This document shows positions 1-9,556 of a stretch of DNA of 64,000 bases, piece by piece. This DNA comes from Cytobacillus firmus DS1 (GTDB taxonomy: Bacteria; Bacillota; Bacilli; Bacillales; Cytobacillaceae): the NCBI RefSeq assembly GCF_000565285.1, contig NZ_APVL01000004.1, positions 248,001-312,000 of the forward strand. The letters are read 5' to 3'. Both the position numbers and the translations under genes were made by a program. Below the pieces are notes generated by a model, which saw nothing but the letters and a program-made list of their open reading frames with translations, did no database searches and was not told the DNA's origin. How positions within the stretch are numbered: the stretch's first letter is position 1; every line of letters begins with the position of its first letter.

Positions 1-168
1 GCTCCATTTGCAGCTGAACTAAAATCAAATTTATTAAAATTAAATTATAAGCTGTCCTCGGTTTCCTTTCAGAAGCCTGAGCCTGCAGGAGATTCACTTT
101 TAGCAAAAGAAACAATGACATCGATTGTACAGGCAAATCAATTCAGCGGAGTAGACATAAGAATATGA
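1..168 (+). CDS. ylqG: YlqG-like protein, C-terminal fragment
   Basis: Only the last 55 codons lie in the window; the frame is open from base 1 and ends at TGA 166-168, overlapping the ylqH start as ATGA. The fragment shows no catalytic motif that I recognise. The name rests on position: in B. subtilis ylqG lies directly before ylqH and sucCD. I recall YlqG as a protein with a FliK-like (hook-length-control type) C-terminal region, which would suit coupling to an FlhB-like partner, but the piece seen here is too short to confirm that. Confidence 0.6.
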   Translation, partial: APFAAELKSNLLKLNYKLSSVSFQKPEPAGDSLLAKETMTSIVQANQFSGVDIRI

Positions 169-461
169 AAAAAGAGCGTGTTGCACAAAGAAAAGAAGCG
201 GTAGCATTAACATATGACCCTGAGAGTCATGGGGCACCAAAGATATCTGCAAAAGGGAAGGGCCTGACAGCTGAAAATATCCTTGCAAAGGCTAAGGAAC
301 ATGGTATTCCGGTTCAGGAGGATCCTGCCCTTGTTGAGCTTCTTGGCAAGCTTAATATCAATGAAGGAATTCCAGAAGAACTTTATCAGGCTGTTGCTGA
401 GGTATTCGCTTTCATCTACAGGGCTGATCAGGAAGCTGGAAAGAGGGAAAATAGTAAATAA
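165..461 (+). CDS. ylqH: YlqH, free-standing FlhB cytoplasmic-domain protein
   Basis: This 98-residue protein matches the part of FlhB that follows the NPTH self-cleavage site. The run ALTYDPESHGAPKISAKG aligns with ALSYDETKSDAPIVVAKG of the true FlhB encoded at 28912-29997, and the ending IPEELYQAVAEVFAFIY aligns with IPEEFFKAVAEILAYVY. It has no membrane segments and no NPTH motif, so it cannot self-cleave. It overlaps the upstream ylqG-like gene by 4 bases, which implies translational coupling. By analogy with FlhX-type proteins it may interact with export substrates or the gate, but this role is inferred. Confidence 0.85.
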   Translation: MKKERVAQRKEAVALTYDPESHGAPKISAKGKGLTAENILAKAKEHGIPVQEDPALVELLGKLNINEGIPEELYQAVAEVFAFIYRADQEAGKRENSK

Positions 462-547
462 TCTATTCTGGTAAACCAATATGTTTCTCTCACAATAATC
501 TTTTCGCGCAGAAATGAGCGGGTTTATACTTAAATCAAATAGAATCG

Positions 548-575
548 AAAGCTGTCGAAAGGCAGTTTTTCTTTA
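548..575 (+). terminator. Intrinsic terminator after ylqH
   Basis: A stem of about 9 bp (AAAGCTGTC with GGCAGTTT, two G-U pairs) closes a GAAA tetraloop at 557-560 and is followed by a T-rich tract. It lies 87 bases after ylqH and separates that operon from sucCD. Confidence 0.65.
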
Positions 576-618
576 TTTTAATAAAATATTTTTTCGATAA
601 AATCAGGTTCAAACCCTC

Positions 619-674
619 TATAATGACAGGGTTTGTGTACTATCTAATATTTATAATTTTTAAAGAAATATAAT
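619..674 (+). promoter_or_regulatory. Probable sucCD promoter region
   Basis: Three TATAAT hexamers occur at 619-624, 652-657 and 669-674 in the AT-rich 304-bp gap before sucC. None has a convincing -35 at 16-18 bp, so I cannot say which is used. Apart from the ylqH terminator and a cre-like site, nothing else is visible in this gap. Confidence 0.3.
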
Positions 675-717
675 ATTTTAGAGTAAATGGTAGACAAGGG
701 TTGTGTCATTTAATAAA

Positions 718-732
718 ATGAAAGCGCAGTCT
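718..732 (+). promoter_or_regulatory. Candidate cre (CcpA) site before sucC
   Basis: ATGAAAGCGCAGTCT fits the relaxed cre consensus WTGNAANCGNWNNCW at every defined position. It lies 34 bases before the sucC start and downstream of the -10-like elements, a position that suits roadblock repression by CcpA under good carbon supply. The consensus is loose, so chance matches are possible. Confidence 0.35.
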
Positions 733-765
733 ATTTTTTTGAAGAGTTAGATAGGAGGATGGGAA

Positions 766-1926
766 ATGAATATACATGAGTATCAAGGTAAAGAAGTCCT
801 CAGACAATACGGGGTAGCCGTTCCGAACGGAAAAGTGGCATTTACAGTAGAAGAAGCTGTCGAAGCTGCAAAAGAACTTGGCACTGAGGTTTGTGTGGTT
901 AAAGCGCAAATCCACGCAGGAGGACGCGGCAAAGCTGGCGGTGTAAAAGTTGCCAAAAATCTTGACGAAGTTCGTACATATGCAGGTGAGATCTTAGGAA
1001 AAACACTTGTTACACATCAAACAGGCCCGGAAGGCAAGGAAGTAAAGCGTTTACTGATTGAAGAGGGCTGTGACATTAAGAAGGAATATTATGTGGGACT
1101 TGTACTGGACCGCGCCACATCCCGCGTGGTGTTAATGGCATCAGAAGAGGGCGGCACAGAAATCGAAGAAGTGGCTGAACAAACGCCAGAAAAAATCTTC
1201 AAGGAAGAAATCGATCCTGTTCTTGGTTTAACAGCATTCCAGGCCCGCAGAATTGCTTTTAATATCAATATTCCATCAAAGCTTGTCGGACAAGCTGTTA
1301 AATTCATGATGGGCTTATACAGAGCTTATATTGAAAAGGATTGCTCTATTGCTGAAATCAATCCATTAGTTGTAACTGGCGACGGCAAGGTTATGGCACT
1401 GGATGCTAAGCTGAACTTTGATGCAAATGCCCTTTACCGTCAAAAAGACATTATGGATCTTCGTGACCTTGAAGAAGAGGATGCAAAGGAAATCGAAGCA
1501 TCAAAATATGACCTGAGCTATATTTCCCTTGATGGAAACATCGGCTGCATGGTTAACGGTGCAGGTTTAGCGATGGCAACTATGGATATCGTTAAGCATT
1601 ATGGCGGAGACCCGGCCAATTTCCTTGATGTTGGGGGCGGAGCGACAGCTGAGAAAGTAACTGAAGCTTTCAAAATCATCCTTTCTGATAAAAACGTAAA
1701 AGGTATTTTTGTTAATATCTTCGGCGGAATCATGAAGTGCGACATCATCGCCACTGGTGTAGTGGAAGCAGCGAAGCAAGTAGGCTTGACTGTGCCATTA
1801 GTTGTACGTCTGGAAGGCACGAATGTTGAAATGGGCAAGAAGATTCTTGCAGAATCCGATATCGATATCATCGCAGCTGAATCCATGGCTGACGGCGCAC
1901 AAAAAATCGTTTCTTTAGTAGGGTAA
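766..1926 (+). CDS. sucC: Succinyl-CoA synthetase (ADP-forming), beta subunit
   Basis: The TCA-cycle enzyme converts succinyl-CoA, ADP and phosphate to succinate, CoA and ATP in the cytoplasm, as a complex with SucD. The 386-residue length is normal for the family. It opens with the conserved [17 protein letters not shown] of the ATP-grasp half; [12 protein letters not shown] near residue 50 belongs to the nucleotide-binding region. The CoA-ligase half carries [15 protein letters not shown] (about residues 261-275) and [10 protein letters not shown]. The start is fixed by AGGAGG at 753-758. sucD follows after a 133-base gap with no terminator, so the two are probably cotranscribed. Confidence 0.97.
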   Translation: MNIHEYQGKEVLRQYGVAVPNGKVAFTVEEAVEAAKELGTEVCVVKAQIHAGGRGKAGGVKVAKNLDEVRTYAGEILGKTLVTHQTGPEGKEVKRLLIEEGCDIKKEYYVGLVLDRATSRVVLMASEEGGTEIEEVAEQTPEKIFKEEIDPVLGLTAFQARRIAFNINIPSKLVGQAVKFMMGLYRAYIEKDCSIAEINPLVVTGDGKVMALDAKLNFDANALYRQKDIMDLRDLEEEDAKEIEASKYDLSYISLDGNIGCMVNGAGLAMATMDIVKHYGGDPANFLDVGGGATAEKVTEAFKIILSDKNVKGIFVNIFGGIMKCDIIATGVVEAAKQVGLTVPLVVRLEGTNVEMGKKILAESDIDIIAAESMADGAQKIVSLVG

Positions 1927-2059
1927 GAATCAAAAATGAGCGGCCGTTCAGTATTAAAGGCATTCAGCGGAATCCGATCGTCAGTTTTTGCATGAAGATT
2001 TTCTGCTTATAACCTTTGAGCGCAGGATGGCACTCTTTAGACCAGAAAGGAGAATTAAC

Positions 2060-2962
2060 GTGAGCGTATTTATTAATAAAGATACTAAAGTTATAGTTCA
2101 AGGGATTACTGGTTCAACAGCCCTCTTCCATACAAAGCAAATGCTTGAATACGGAACGCAAATTGTCGGCGGTGTAACTCCGGGTAAAGGCGGTACTGAA
2201 GTAGAGGGTGTTCCTGTCTTCAATACAGTGGAGGAAGCAGTTAAGGCGACAGGTGCCAATGCCTCTGTTATCTATGTTCCCGCTCCATTTGCTGCAGATG
2301 CTATTCTTGAGGCTGTAGATGCAGAATTGGATCTTGCAATTTGTATTACTGAGCATATTCCTGTATTGGATATGGTTAAAGTTAAACGTTATATGGAAGG
2401 CAAGAAGACCCGCCTTGTAGGTCCTAACTGCCCGGGTGTTATCACTCCTGAAGAGTGTAAGATCGGCATAATGCCTGGTTACATCCATACTAAAGGCCAT
2501 GTTGGAGTTGTTTCCCGTTCCGGTACATTGACTTATGAAGCTGTACATCAGCTGACTCAGGAAGGAATAGGCCAATCTACTGCTGTTGGAATCGGAGGAG
2601 ATCCGGTTAACGGAACAAACTTCATTGATGTATTAAAAGCATTCAATGAAGACCCGGAAACTTATGCTGTCATCATGATTGGTGAAATCGGCGGAACTGC
2701 TGAAGAAGAAGCTGCAGAATGGGTTAAAGAGAACATGACTAAGCCTGTTGTAGGCTTCATCGGCGGACGCACTGCACCTCCAGGAAAGCGTATGGGCCAT
2801 GCCGGCGCAATTATTTCAGGAGGCAAAGGAACAGCTGATGAAAAAATCCGTGTAATGAATGAATGCGGTATTCAGGTAGCTGACACTCCATCCGTAATGG
2901 GTGAAACACTAATTAAGGTTCTGAAAGAAAAAGGCCTTTATGACCAGTGTAAAACACATTAA
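2060..2962 (+). CDS. sucD: Succinyl-CoA synthetase (ADP-forming), alpha subunit
   Basis: This is the partner of SucC and carries the phosphohistidine. I chose GTG 2060, behind AGAAAGGAG at 2044-2052, giving 300 residues; a longer frame from 1988 has an N-terminus unlike the family. The CoA-binding Rossmann fold begins near [17 protein letters not shown], and [11 protein letters not shown] near residue 240 holds the active-site histidine. [20 protein letters not shown] is also typical. A strong terminator 20 bases after the stop ends the sucCD unit. Confidence 0.97.
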   Translation: MSVFINKDTKVIVQGITGSTALFHTKQMLEYGTQIVGGVTPGKGGTEVEGVPVFNTVEEAVKATGANASVIYVPAPFAADAILEAVDAELDLAICITEHIPVLDMVKVKRYMEGKKTRLVGPNCPGVITPEECKIGIMPGYIHTKGHVGVVSRSGTLTYEAVHQLTQEGIGQSTAVGIGGDPVNGTNFIDVLKAFNEDPETYAVIMIGEIGGTAEEEAAEWVKENMTKPVVGFIGGRTAPPGKRMGHAGAIISGGKGTADEKIRVMNECGIQVADTPSVMGETLIKVLKEKGLYDQCKTH

Positions 2963-2981
2963 TCTTTTCAAATAACTTAAG

Positions 2982-3012
2982 AATAGTCCCTCTAAAAGAG
3001 GGACTATTTCTG
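2982..3012 (+). terminator. Intrinsic terminator of sucCD
   Basis: A perfect 12-bp stem (2982-2993 with 2997-3008) closes an AAA loop. The right arm ends in ATT and only a short T-poor tail follows, so it may also work as a bidirectional or leaky terminator. Confidence 0.75.
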
Positions 3013-3075
3013 CATAGCTAAATCCGGTTATCCCCCACATACCCCGTCTTTTCAAAAACATTTCAGGAGGCTCCC

Positions 3076-3951
3076 ATGAATGATTTTAATATGAGGCTCA
3101 CCCATCTCCATCACTGCAGAGGAATGAGCTGGAAGATGATTTATTACATTCTAAAGAAAGATCCCGAATTGAAATCTCTGTATAATGATGCGCCCCGCCG
3201 AATAGTGCCCCAGGCTATAACCACTCAGGAAACTCTTTCCAATGCACTCCAGGATCTGCAATCTGATCGAATCCAGGAACAAATTCGCCAATACTCACCA
3301 AATGGCATTAAAGCCATCACAATTTTTGATGAGGAATATCCAATTCTATTAAAAGAAACATACCAGCCGCCTTGGGTTTTATATGCCAGTGGTGATACCA
3401 GTCTTTTGAATAGCGGGGTTCATCTGGCAGTTGTTGGTTCCAGACAGGCAACAGAGTATGGCGAAAAAGCCATTCAGTCTATTTTTCCCAAGCTTATTGA
3501 ACAGGGGGTTATTATTGTAAGCGGTCTGGCTGCCGGCATCGATGCCATTGCGCATAAGGAGGCAATAAAAAATAAAGGAAAAACAATCGGTGTCATAGCC
3601 GGTGGCCTGTTTCATATTTATCCACACGCAAACCAGAAGCTTGCTTATGAAATGATGAAAAATCATCTGGTTATATCTGAATATCCGCCTGACACAAGGC
3701 CTTCAAGGTGGCAGTTTCCAATGAGAAACCGAATCATAAGCGGCATAAGCCGAGGGACACTGATAATCCAGGCGAAAAGCAAAAGCGGCTCTCTTATTAC
3801 TGCTAATTATGCTGTGCAAGAAGGAAGAGAAGTGTTTGCAGTGCCAGGGAATATTTTTAGCCCATTCTCAGGCGGAACGAATGAATTAATTCAGCAAGGC
3901 GCCAAACTTGTTAAGTCTGCTGAAGAAATCTTAGAGGAGTTCCCTTACTGA
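3076..3951 (+). CDS. dprA: DNA-processing protein DprA (Smf)
   Basis: DprA binds incoming single-stranded DNA during transformation and loads RecA on it. The 291-residue protein has an N-terminal helical part followed by the Rossmann-like domain: VVGSRQATEYGEKAI around residue 115, SGLAAGIDAIAH around 150 and FPMRNRIISGIS around 215. Length is close to the B. subtilis protein (about 297 residues). AGGAGG at 3064-3069 sets the ATG start. It lies between sucD and topA as in other Bacillaceae. No clear ComK box was seen in the 113-base upstream gap. Confidence 0.95.
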   Translation: MNDFNMRLTHLHHCRGMSWKMIYYILKKDPELKSLYNDAPRRIVPQAITTQETLSNALQDLQSDRIQEQIRQYSPNGIKAITIFDEEYPILLKETYQPPWVLYASGDTSLLNSGVHLAVVGSRQATEYGEKAIQSIFPKLIEQGVIIVSGLAAGIDAIAHKEAIKNKGKTIGVIAGGLFHIYPHANQKLAYEMMKNHLVISEYPPDTRPSRWQFPMRNRIISGISRGTLIIQAKSKSGSLITANYAVQEGREVFAVPGNIFSPFSGGTNELIQQGAKLVKSAEEILEEFPY

Positions 3952-3966
3952 TCAGGTCAAATGAAA

Positions 3967-4004
3967 AAGGAGCCTTGATATAGATTAACGGCTCCTTCTC
4001 TTAC
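3967..4004 (+). terminator. Probable terminator after dprA
   Basis: AAGGAGCC (3967-3974) pairs with GGCTCCTT (3990-3997) across a 15-base loop and is followed by TCTCTT. The stem is perfect, but the T tract is weak. Confidence 0.5.
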
Positions 4005-4172
4005 ATCACTCATATTAAATTTGTTTATTTAAAGGATTTTTTACAAAAAGGTTGAAATTCTATTAAAACTGTTATACATTTTGCAACAGGTATTAAGGAA
4101 AGTAAGAGAATGCTTATTTTGTTAATTTAGGATTTTTTCTTGGAAACGATTGCGGAAATACTCCGATTAAGT

Positions 4173-4204
4173 TTGACAAACTTGAATAGAATGTAGAATA
4201 ATAA
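4173..4204 (+). promoter_or_regulatory. Candidate SigA promoter for topA
   Basis: A consensus -35 TTGACA lies at 4173-4178. The matching -10 is ambiguous: TAGAAT at 4194-4199 (15-bp spacer) or AATAAT at 4197-4202 (18-bp spacer). Apart from this and the dprA terminator, the 400-bp gap before topA is featureless AT-rich sequence. Confidence 0.4.
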
Positions 4205-4351
4205 TGAATATTTCAATACACATGCAGTAGATAAGGCTGTTTTATTGGTAATAAATAAGAAATACAGGCAAGTTTGGCAGGTGAAAAATACCGCATTTCA
4301 AAAAGATTTTTGCCTGAATGCTTTAAAATTCCCTCTCAAGGAGGACTATTG

Positions 4352-6427
4352 ATGTCAGAGTTTCTTGTTATCGTTGAGTCACCTGCAAAGGCAAAAACGA
4401 TTGAGCGTTATTTAGGAAAAAAATATAAAGTTAAAGCTTCCATGGGACATGTCAGGGATCTTCCCAAAAGCCAAATGGGCATAGATGTGGAAAATAATTT
4501 TGAACCCAAATACATAACGATTCGCGGAAAGGGCCCTGTTTTAAAGGAGCTAAAGACAGCGGCCAAAAAAGCTAAGAAAATTTATCTCGCAGCTGACCCC
4601 GACAGAGAAGGGGAAGCTATTGCCTGGCATTTGGCACATAGCCTGGATATGGATATCAAGTCGGATTGCCGTGTTGTTTTTAATGAAATTACGAAGGATG
4701 CCATTAAAGAATCCTTCAAGCATCCAAGGCCAATAAACATGGATCTTGTTGATGCACAACAGGCAAGAAGGATGCTGGACAGACTGGTCGGCTATAATAT
4801 CAGCCCTTTATTATGGAAGAAAGTGAAAAAAGGATTAAGTGCAGGGAGAGTACAGTCTGTTGCAGTCAGGTTGATCATCGACCGTGAAAAGGAAATTAAA
4901 GACTTTATACCTGAAGAGTACTGGTCCATTGACGGAGAGTTCCTTAAAGGAAAAACAGCCTTCGATGCATCATTTTACGGATTTAAGAATGAAAAAGTGG
5001 AATTGAAGTCGGAAAGCGAAGTACAAAATATATTAAGTAAAATGAAGGGTAATAAATTCAAGGTGGAATCGGTTACCAAGAAGGAAAGAAAGCGGAATCC
5101 TGCAGCCCCTTTTACTACGTCATCCCTTCAGCAGGAAGCTGCAAGAAAATTAAATTTCCGTGCCAAGAAAACAATGATGCTTGCACAGCAGCTTTATGAA
5201 GGAATTGAACTGGGCAAGGAAGGAACTGTCGGTTTAATTACTTATATGAGAACAGACTCAACACGTATATCCGAAATTGCGCAAAGTGAAGCTGCCGACT
5301 ATATTCAAAACTCCTACGGGAAAGAGTTCCTGCAGGGTGAAAAGAAAAAAGAAAAGAAAAACAGCAATGCCCAGGATGCCCATGAGGCCATCCGCCCGAC
5401 AAGCACATTAAGGTCCCCTGCAAGTTTAAAAGAATACTTGTCGCGTGATCAGCTTAGATTATACAGGCTTATCTGGGAACGCTTTGTTGCGAGCCAAATG
5501 GCACCAGCGGTTATGGACACCATGAGTGTCGATCTGAAAAATGGTGAAGTGATCTTCAGGGCAACAGGCTCTAAAGTGAAATTTCCTGGATTCATGAAAG
5601 TGTATGTCGAAGGCACCGATGATCAGTCGGAGGAAAAAGATAATATGCTCCCTGATCTGAAAGAAGGGGATGAAGTCCTTAAAAAAGACATCGAACCTAA
5701 ACAGCACTTCACACAGCCTCCTCCAAGGTATACTGAGGCAAGACTGGTGAAAACACTTGAAGAACAGGGCATTGGGCGGCCATCCACTTTTGCTCCGACT
5801 CTTGATACAATTCAAAAACGGGGCTACGTTGCTCTGGACAATAAACGTTTTATTCCGACCGAACTGGGTGAAATCGTTCTTGAATTAATCATGGAATTCT
5901 TCCCTGAAATCCTTGATATAGAGTTTACCGCAAAGATGGAAAAAGACCTTGACTATGTAGAAGAGGGCAAAGTCAACTGGGTACAGATTATAGATGATTT
6001 CTATATAGATTTTGAAAAGAATCTTAAAATAGCGGAAAAGGAAATGCAGGAAGTAGAAATTAAGGATGAACCTGCCGGTGAGGATTGTGAACAATGCGGA
6101 AATCCTATGGTGTTCAAGATGGGACGCTATGGCAAATTCATGGCCTGCAGCAATTTCCCTGACTGCCGCAATACTAAACCGATTGTCAAGGACATAGGTG
6201 TGAAATGTCCAAAGTGCAAAGAAGGAAATATAATTGAAAGAAAAAGCAAAAAACGCCGGATCTTCTACGGCTGTGACAGGTTCCCTGAATGTGACTTTAT
6301 ATCTTGGGATAAGCCGCTGCCGAGAAGCTGCCCAAAATGCGATAACCTTCTAGTTGAGAAAAAACTCAAAAAGGGTGTTCAGGTTCAGTGTGTTGAATGC
6401 GATTATAAGGAAGAAAAGCAAAGTTAA
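4352..6427 (+). CDS. topA: DNA topoisomerase I (type IA)
   Basis: TopA relaxes negative supercoils. ATG 4352 was chosen because AAGGAGG lies at 4338-4344; this gives 691 residues, the family length in Bacillus. The Toprim domain runs from [17 protein letters not shown] through [15 protein letters not shown] (about residues 79-93). The nucleophilic tyrosine is Y298 in [12 protein letters not shown]. The C-terminus has three C4 zinc ribbons, starting at CEQCGNP, CPKCKEG and CPKCDNL. A longer in-frame extension to 4274 has no ribosome site. A terminator follows directly. Confidence 0.97.
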   Translation: MSEFLVIVESPAKAKTIERYLGKKYKVKASMGHVRDLPKSQMGIDVENNFEPKYITIRGKGPVLKELKTAAKKAKKIYLAADPDREGEAIAWHLAHSLDMDIKSDCRVVFNEITKDAIKESFKHPRPINMDLVDAQQARRMLDRLVGYNISPLLWKKVKKGLSAGRVQSVAVRLIIDREKEIKDFIPEEYWSIDGEFLKGKTAFDASFYGFKNEKVELKSESEVQNILSKMKGNKFKVESVTKKERKRNPAAPFTTSSLQQEAARKLNFRAKKTMMLAQQLYEGIELGKEGTVGLITYMRTDSTRISEIAQSEAADYIQNSYGKEFLQGEKKKEKKNSNAQDAHEAIRPTSTLRSPASLKEYLSRDQLRLYRLIWERFVASQMAPAVMDTMSVDLKNGEVIFRATGSKVKFPGFMKVYVEGTDDQSEEKDNMLPDLKEGDEVLKKDIEPKQHFTQPPPRYTEARLVKTLEEQGIGRPSTFAPTLDTIQKRGYVALDNKRFIPTELGEIVLELIMEFFPEILDIEFTAKMEKDLDYVEEGKVNWVQIIDDFYIDFEKNLKIAEKEMQEVEIKDEPAGEDCEQCGNPMVFKMGRYGKFMACSNFPDCRNTKPIVKDIGVKCPKCKEGNIIERKSKKRRIFYGCDRFPECDFISWDKPLPRSCPKCDNLLVEKKLKKGVQVQCVECDYKEEKQS

Positions 6428-6455
6428 GGGTGAGCTTAAATGCTCACTCTTTTCT
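6426..6455 (+). terminator. Intrinsic terminator of topA
   Basis: A stem of about 10 bp (6426-6435 with 6442-6451, one G-U pair) closes the loop TTAAAT and runs into TTTTCT. The stem begins at the topA stop codon. Confidence 0.75.
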
Positions 6456-6648
6456 ATTGATGGATCAGCATCCAAAATAATTCCAGCCCGGCTTTTTTCA
6501 GATGAATTAGTACATGAAACTTTTTTATTTTTAAATCGTACTGTAAAATGGCAAAATGAATAAGAACAGGGTAAAGTAAGAGAGACTGTTCTAAAAATAT
6601 AAATTATTCATGACATCGTCATCATAAGTATATATGGAGGTTCAATTT

Positions 6649-7956
6649 ATGAAAGATACAGCAGTGAATGTAATTGGCGCAGGTTTGGCAGGCAGTGAGG
6701 CCGCTTGGCAGCTTGCCAGCAGGGGAATAAAGGTAAAGCTCTATGAAATGAGGCCGGTTAGGCAGACTCCTGCTCATCACACCGATAAATTTGCAGAACT
6801 TGTCTGCAGCAACTCCCTGCGTGCAAATACTTTAACAAATGCAGTCGGGGTATTAAAAGAAGAAATGAGGAAGCTGAATTCTGTTATTATCCATTCAGCT
6901 GACAGCAGTGCAGTTCCTGCTGGCGGAGCCTTGGCAGTTGACCGCCATGATTTTGCAGCCCGTGTAACTGAACAAGTCAAAAACCATCCGAATGTAACGG
7001 TTTTTAACGAAGAGGTGACAGATATTCCGGAAGGGCCAACTGTTATCGCTACTGGACCGCTCACAAGTGAAGCTTTATCCGCAAAATTAAAAGAGCTTTC
7101 CGGTGAAGATTATTTATATTTCTATGATGCGGCTGCTCCAATTATCGAAAAAGATTCAATCGATATGAATAAAGTTTATTTGAAATCACGTTATGATAAG
7201 GGTGAAGCGGCTTATCTGAATTGTCCAATGACTGAAGAAGAATTTGACCGCTTTTACGAGGCTCTTACCTCCGCGGAAACAGTTCCTTTAAAGGAATTTG
7301 AAAAGGAAATCTTTTTCGAGGGCTGCATGCCAATCGAAGTGATGGCAAACAGGGGGAAGAAAACCATGCTTTTCGGGCCGATGAAGCCTGTAGGTTTAGA
7401 AGATCCTAAGACAGGCAAAAGGCCATATGCAGTTGTCCAGCTTCGCCAGGATGATGCTGCAGGAACCCTTTATAATATTGTAGGTTTTCAGACACATTTG
7501 AAATGGGGTCCTCAAAAAGAAGTAATCCGCTTGATTCCTGGTCTTGAAAATGCTGAGATAGTAAGATATGGTGTTATGCATAGGAATACATTCATCAATT
7601 CCCCAAAAGTCCTTCGTGCAACATATCAGTTCAAGAATAGGGATGATTTATTCTTTGCAGGTCAAATGACCGGAGTTGAAGGGTATGTCGAATCTGCAGC
7701 CAGCGGACTTGTTGCAGGCATCAATGCTGCAAAACTCATTATGGGTGAAGATCCAATTGAGTTTCCTCATGAGACAGCGATTGGAAGCATGGCACGTTAT
7801 ATTACTACAGCAAACCCGAAGAGTTTCCAGCCTATGAATGCTAATTTTGGTTTATTCCCTGAACTTCCTGAAAAAATCAGAGGGAAAAAAGAAAGAAATG
7901 AAAAACATGCAGAAAGAGCACTGGGAACAATTCAGAACTTTATGAAAAATTTGTAA
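6649..7956 (+). CDS. trmFO: Folate-dependent tRNA (uracil-54-C5)-methyltransferase
   Basis: TrmFO makes ribothymidine at position 54 of tRNA, using methylene-tetrahydrofolate and FADH2. ATG 6649 (435 residues, the B. subtilis length) follows GGAGG at 6636-6640; an in-frame ATG at 6634 overlaps that ribosome site and is less likely. The FAD dinucleotide motif [16 protein letters not shown] is at the N-terminus and [16 protein letters not shown] near residue 340 is characteristic of the family. It is formerly known as Gid. An 8-bp hairpin in the gap to xerC (7970-8002) has no T tract, so readthrough into xerC is likely. Confidence 0.96.
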   Translation: MKDTAVNVIGAGLAGSEAAWQLASRGIKVKLYEMRPVRQTPAHHTDKFAELVCSNSLRANTLTNAVGVLKEEMRKLNSVIIHSADSSAVPAGGALAVDRHDFAARVTEQVKNHPNVTVFNEEVTDIPEGPTVIATGPLTSEALSAKLKELSGEDYLYFYDAAAPIIEKDSIDMNKVYLKSRYDKGEAAYLNCPMTEEEFDRFYEALTSAETVPLKEFEKEIFFEGCMPIEVMANRGKKTMLFGPMKPVGLEDPKTGKRPYAVVQLRQDDAAGTLYNIVGFQTHLKWGPQKEVIRLIPGLENAEIVRYGVMHRNTFINSPKVLRATYQFKNRDDLFFAGQMTGVEGYVESAASGLVAGINAAKLIMGEDPIEFPHETAIGSMARYITTANPKSFQPMNANFGLFPELPEKIRGKKERNEKHAERALGTIQNFMKNL

Positions 7957-7969
7957 ATTATGTTGCGTT

Positions 7970-8002
7970 GGGCTGCTGAGTTGTGATACTATTTAGTAGC
8001 CC
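7970..8002 (+). other. Hairpin between trmFO and xerC
   Basis: GGGCTGCT (7970-7977) pairs with AGTAGCCC (7995-8002) with one G-U pair and a 17-base loop. It ends 4 bases before the xerC Shine-Dalgarno (GAGGTGA, 8007-8013) and lacks a T tract, so it looks more like a translation or mRNA-stability element than a terminator. Confidence 0.35.
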
Positions 8003-8020
8003 ATGCGAGGTGAACATTTA

Positions 8021-8923
8021 ATGTCTGAAAATGTGAACGTTTCTTTAAAATTGTTTATTGAATATTTACAAATCGAGAAAAATTATTCACAATATACTAT
8101 TGAACATTACCAGCATGATATTAGTGAGTTCTTTATGTTCATGTCTGAACAAGCCATTTCAGATTTAACAAAGGTCGAGTATCAGGATGTCAGGATATTT
8201 CTTACTGATCTTTTCGATAGAAAGATGTCACGCAAGTCTGTTGCCAGAAAAATATCAAGCCTAAGGAGCTTTTTTAAATTTTTGCTTAGAGAAGAGATAG
8301 TCTCTGAGAATCCTTTCGCACTTGTTTCCATTCCGAAAGCACAGAAAAAGCTGCCGGAATTTTTCTATGAAGAGGAAATGAAACAGCTTTTTGATGCTTG
8401 TGAATCAAGTACTCCTCTTGGACAAAGAAATAAAGCCCTTCTTGAATTATTATATGCAACCGGCATCCGCGTAAGTGAGTGCAGTCAAATCCGCTTAAAA
8501 GACCTGGATATGCATTTATCAACGGTTCTTGTACGGGGCAAGGGCAGCAAAGAACGGTATGTCCCTTTCGGAAGCTTCGCCCAGGACGCAATTGACACAT
8601 ACATAAATCATGGACGCAAAGAGTTGCTTGCAAATGGAAACTCGCAGGAAAATTTGTTTCTGAATGCCCGGGGCGGTCCTCTTACAGCAAGGGGAATCAG
8701 GACTATTCTTGATCGGATCATAGAGAAATCATCCTTAACAGGCACAATACACCCCCATATGCTTCGCCATACATTTGCGACGCATTTAATGGCTAATGGG
8801 GCTGATATGAGAACAGTCCAGGAATTGCTCGGACACGCATTTCTATCTTCAACCCAGGTATATACACATGTTACGAATGAATACTTGAAAAAAACTTATA
8901 TGGCCCATCATCCGCGGGCATAA
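8021..8923 (+). CDS. xerC: Tyrosine recombinase XerC (CodV)
   Basis: XerC, with XerD, resolves chromosome dimers at dif. ATG 8021 follows GAGGTGA at 8007-8013 and gives 300 residues. The N-terminal SAM-like domain (residues 1-90) is followed by the catalytic domain with R150 (ATGIRVSE), H246 and R249 (HMLRHTF), H272 (LLGHA) and the nucleophile Y281 (VYTHV), so the catalytic set is complete. It leads the codV-clpQ-clpY-codY cluster, as in B. subtilis. Confidence 0.95.
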   Translation: MSENVNVSLKLFIEYLQIEKNYSQYTIEHYQHDISEFFMFMSEQAISDLTKVEYQDVRIFLTDLFDRKMSRKSVARKISSLRSFFKFLLREEIVSENPFALVSIPKAQKKLPEFFYEEEMKQLFDACESSTPLGQRNKALLELLYATGIRVSECSQIRLKDLDMHLSTVLVRGKGSKERYVPFGSFAQDAIDTYINHGRKELLANGNSQENLFLNARGGPLTARGIRTILDRIIEKSSLTGTIHPHMLRHTFATHLMANGADMRTVQELLGHAFLSSTQVYTHVTNEYLKKTYMAHHPRA

Positions 8924-8995
8924 CGGGAAAAAGCCATTAACGAATAGTCTGCAGAAAAAAATCAAAGGCAATATGCTCCAAAGGAGGAGTCTTTC

Positions 8996-9538
8996 ATGTC
9001 CGAATTTCATGCAACCACAATATTTGCTGTGCATCACAATGGAGAATGTGCAATGTCCGGCGACGGCCAGGTTACCTTTGGAAATGCAGTTGTAATGAAA
9101 CACACTGCAAGAAAAGTCAGAAAGCTATTCAACGGGAAGGTGCTTGCTGGATTTGCAGGCTCAGTAGCAGATGCATTTACGTTATTCGAAATGTTTGAAG
9201 GAAAGCTTGAAGAGTATAATGGAAACCTTGAGAGAGCAGCTGTAGAGCTTGCAAAAGAATGGAGAAGCGATAAGGTTTTGCGCAAGCTTGAAGCAATGCT
9301 TATTGTAATGAATACGGATAGTCTGCTGCTCATCTCCGGTACAGGTGAAGTTATTGAGCCGGATGATGGAATTCTGGCTATTGGATCAGGAGGCAATTAT
9401 GCTCTTGCAGCCGGACGTTCATTAAAAAGATTTGCAGGCGAACACTTGTCAGCAAAAGAAATTGCCAAGGCCTCACTTGAAATGGCTGCCGAAATATGTG
9501 TATATACAAACCACAACATCATTGTGGAAGAACTCTAA
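8996..9538 (+). CDS. hslV: ATP-dependent protease subunit HslV (ClpQ/CodW)
   Basis: HslV is the proteolytic ring of the HslUV (CodWX) protease. The 180-residue protein starts [11 protein letters not shown]. As in B. subtilis, the serine exposed after Met removal is placed where other species have the N-terminal catalytic threonine. [20 protein letters not shown] and [14 protein letters not shown] are conserved core motifs. A strong ribosome site (AAGGAGG) precedes ATG 8996. hslU begins 18 bases downstream, so the two are cotranscribed. Confidence 0.96.
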   Translation: MSEFHATTIFAVHHNGECAMSGDGQVTFGNAVVMKHTARKVRKLFNGKVLAGFAGSVADAFTLFEMFEGKLEEYNGNLERAAVELAKEWRSDKVLRKLEAMLIVMNTDSLLLISGTGEVIEPDDGILAIGSGGNYALAAGRSLKRFAGEHLSAKEIAKASLEMAAEICVYTNHNIIVEEL

Positions 9539-9556
9539 TAAAAGGAGTGCTGTTGC

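Noticed and set aside
1988-2059. Longer N-terminus for sucD from ATG 1988
   Set aside because: The added 24 residues do not fit the family, and the clear ribosome site AGAAAGGAG lies just before GTG 2060.
2114-2575. Long open frame on the - strand (153 codons) within sucD
   Set aside because: It lies wholly inside the well-supported sucD gene, has no ribosome site, and its protein is rich in Cys, His, Asn and Ser as expected for an antisense shadow.
4140-4154. cre-like TTGGAAACGATTGCG upstream of topA
   Set aside because: It differs from the relaxed consensus at one position and from the strict one at three. A catabolite link to topA is not expected, so chance is the better explanation.
6354-6563. 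Open frame running over the end of topA into the gap
   Set aside because: It overlaps the third zinc ribbon of TopA in another frame and crosses the topA terminator, so it is not credible as a gene.
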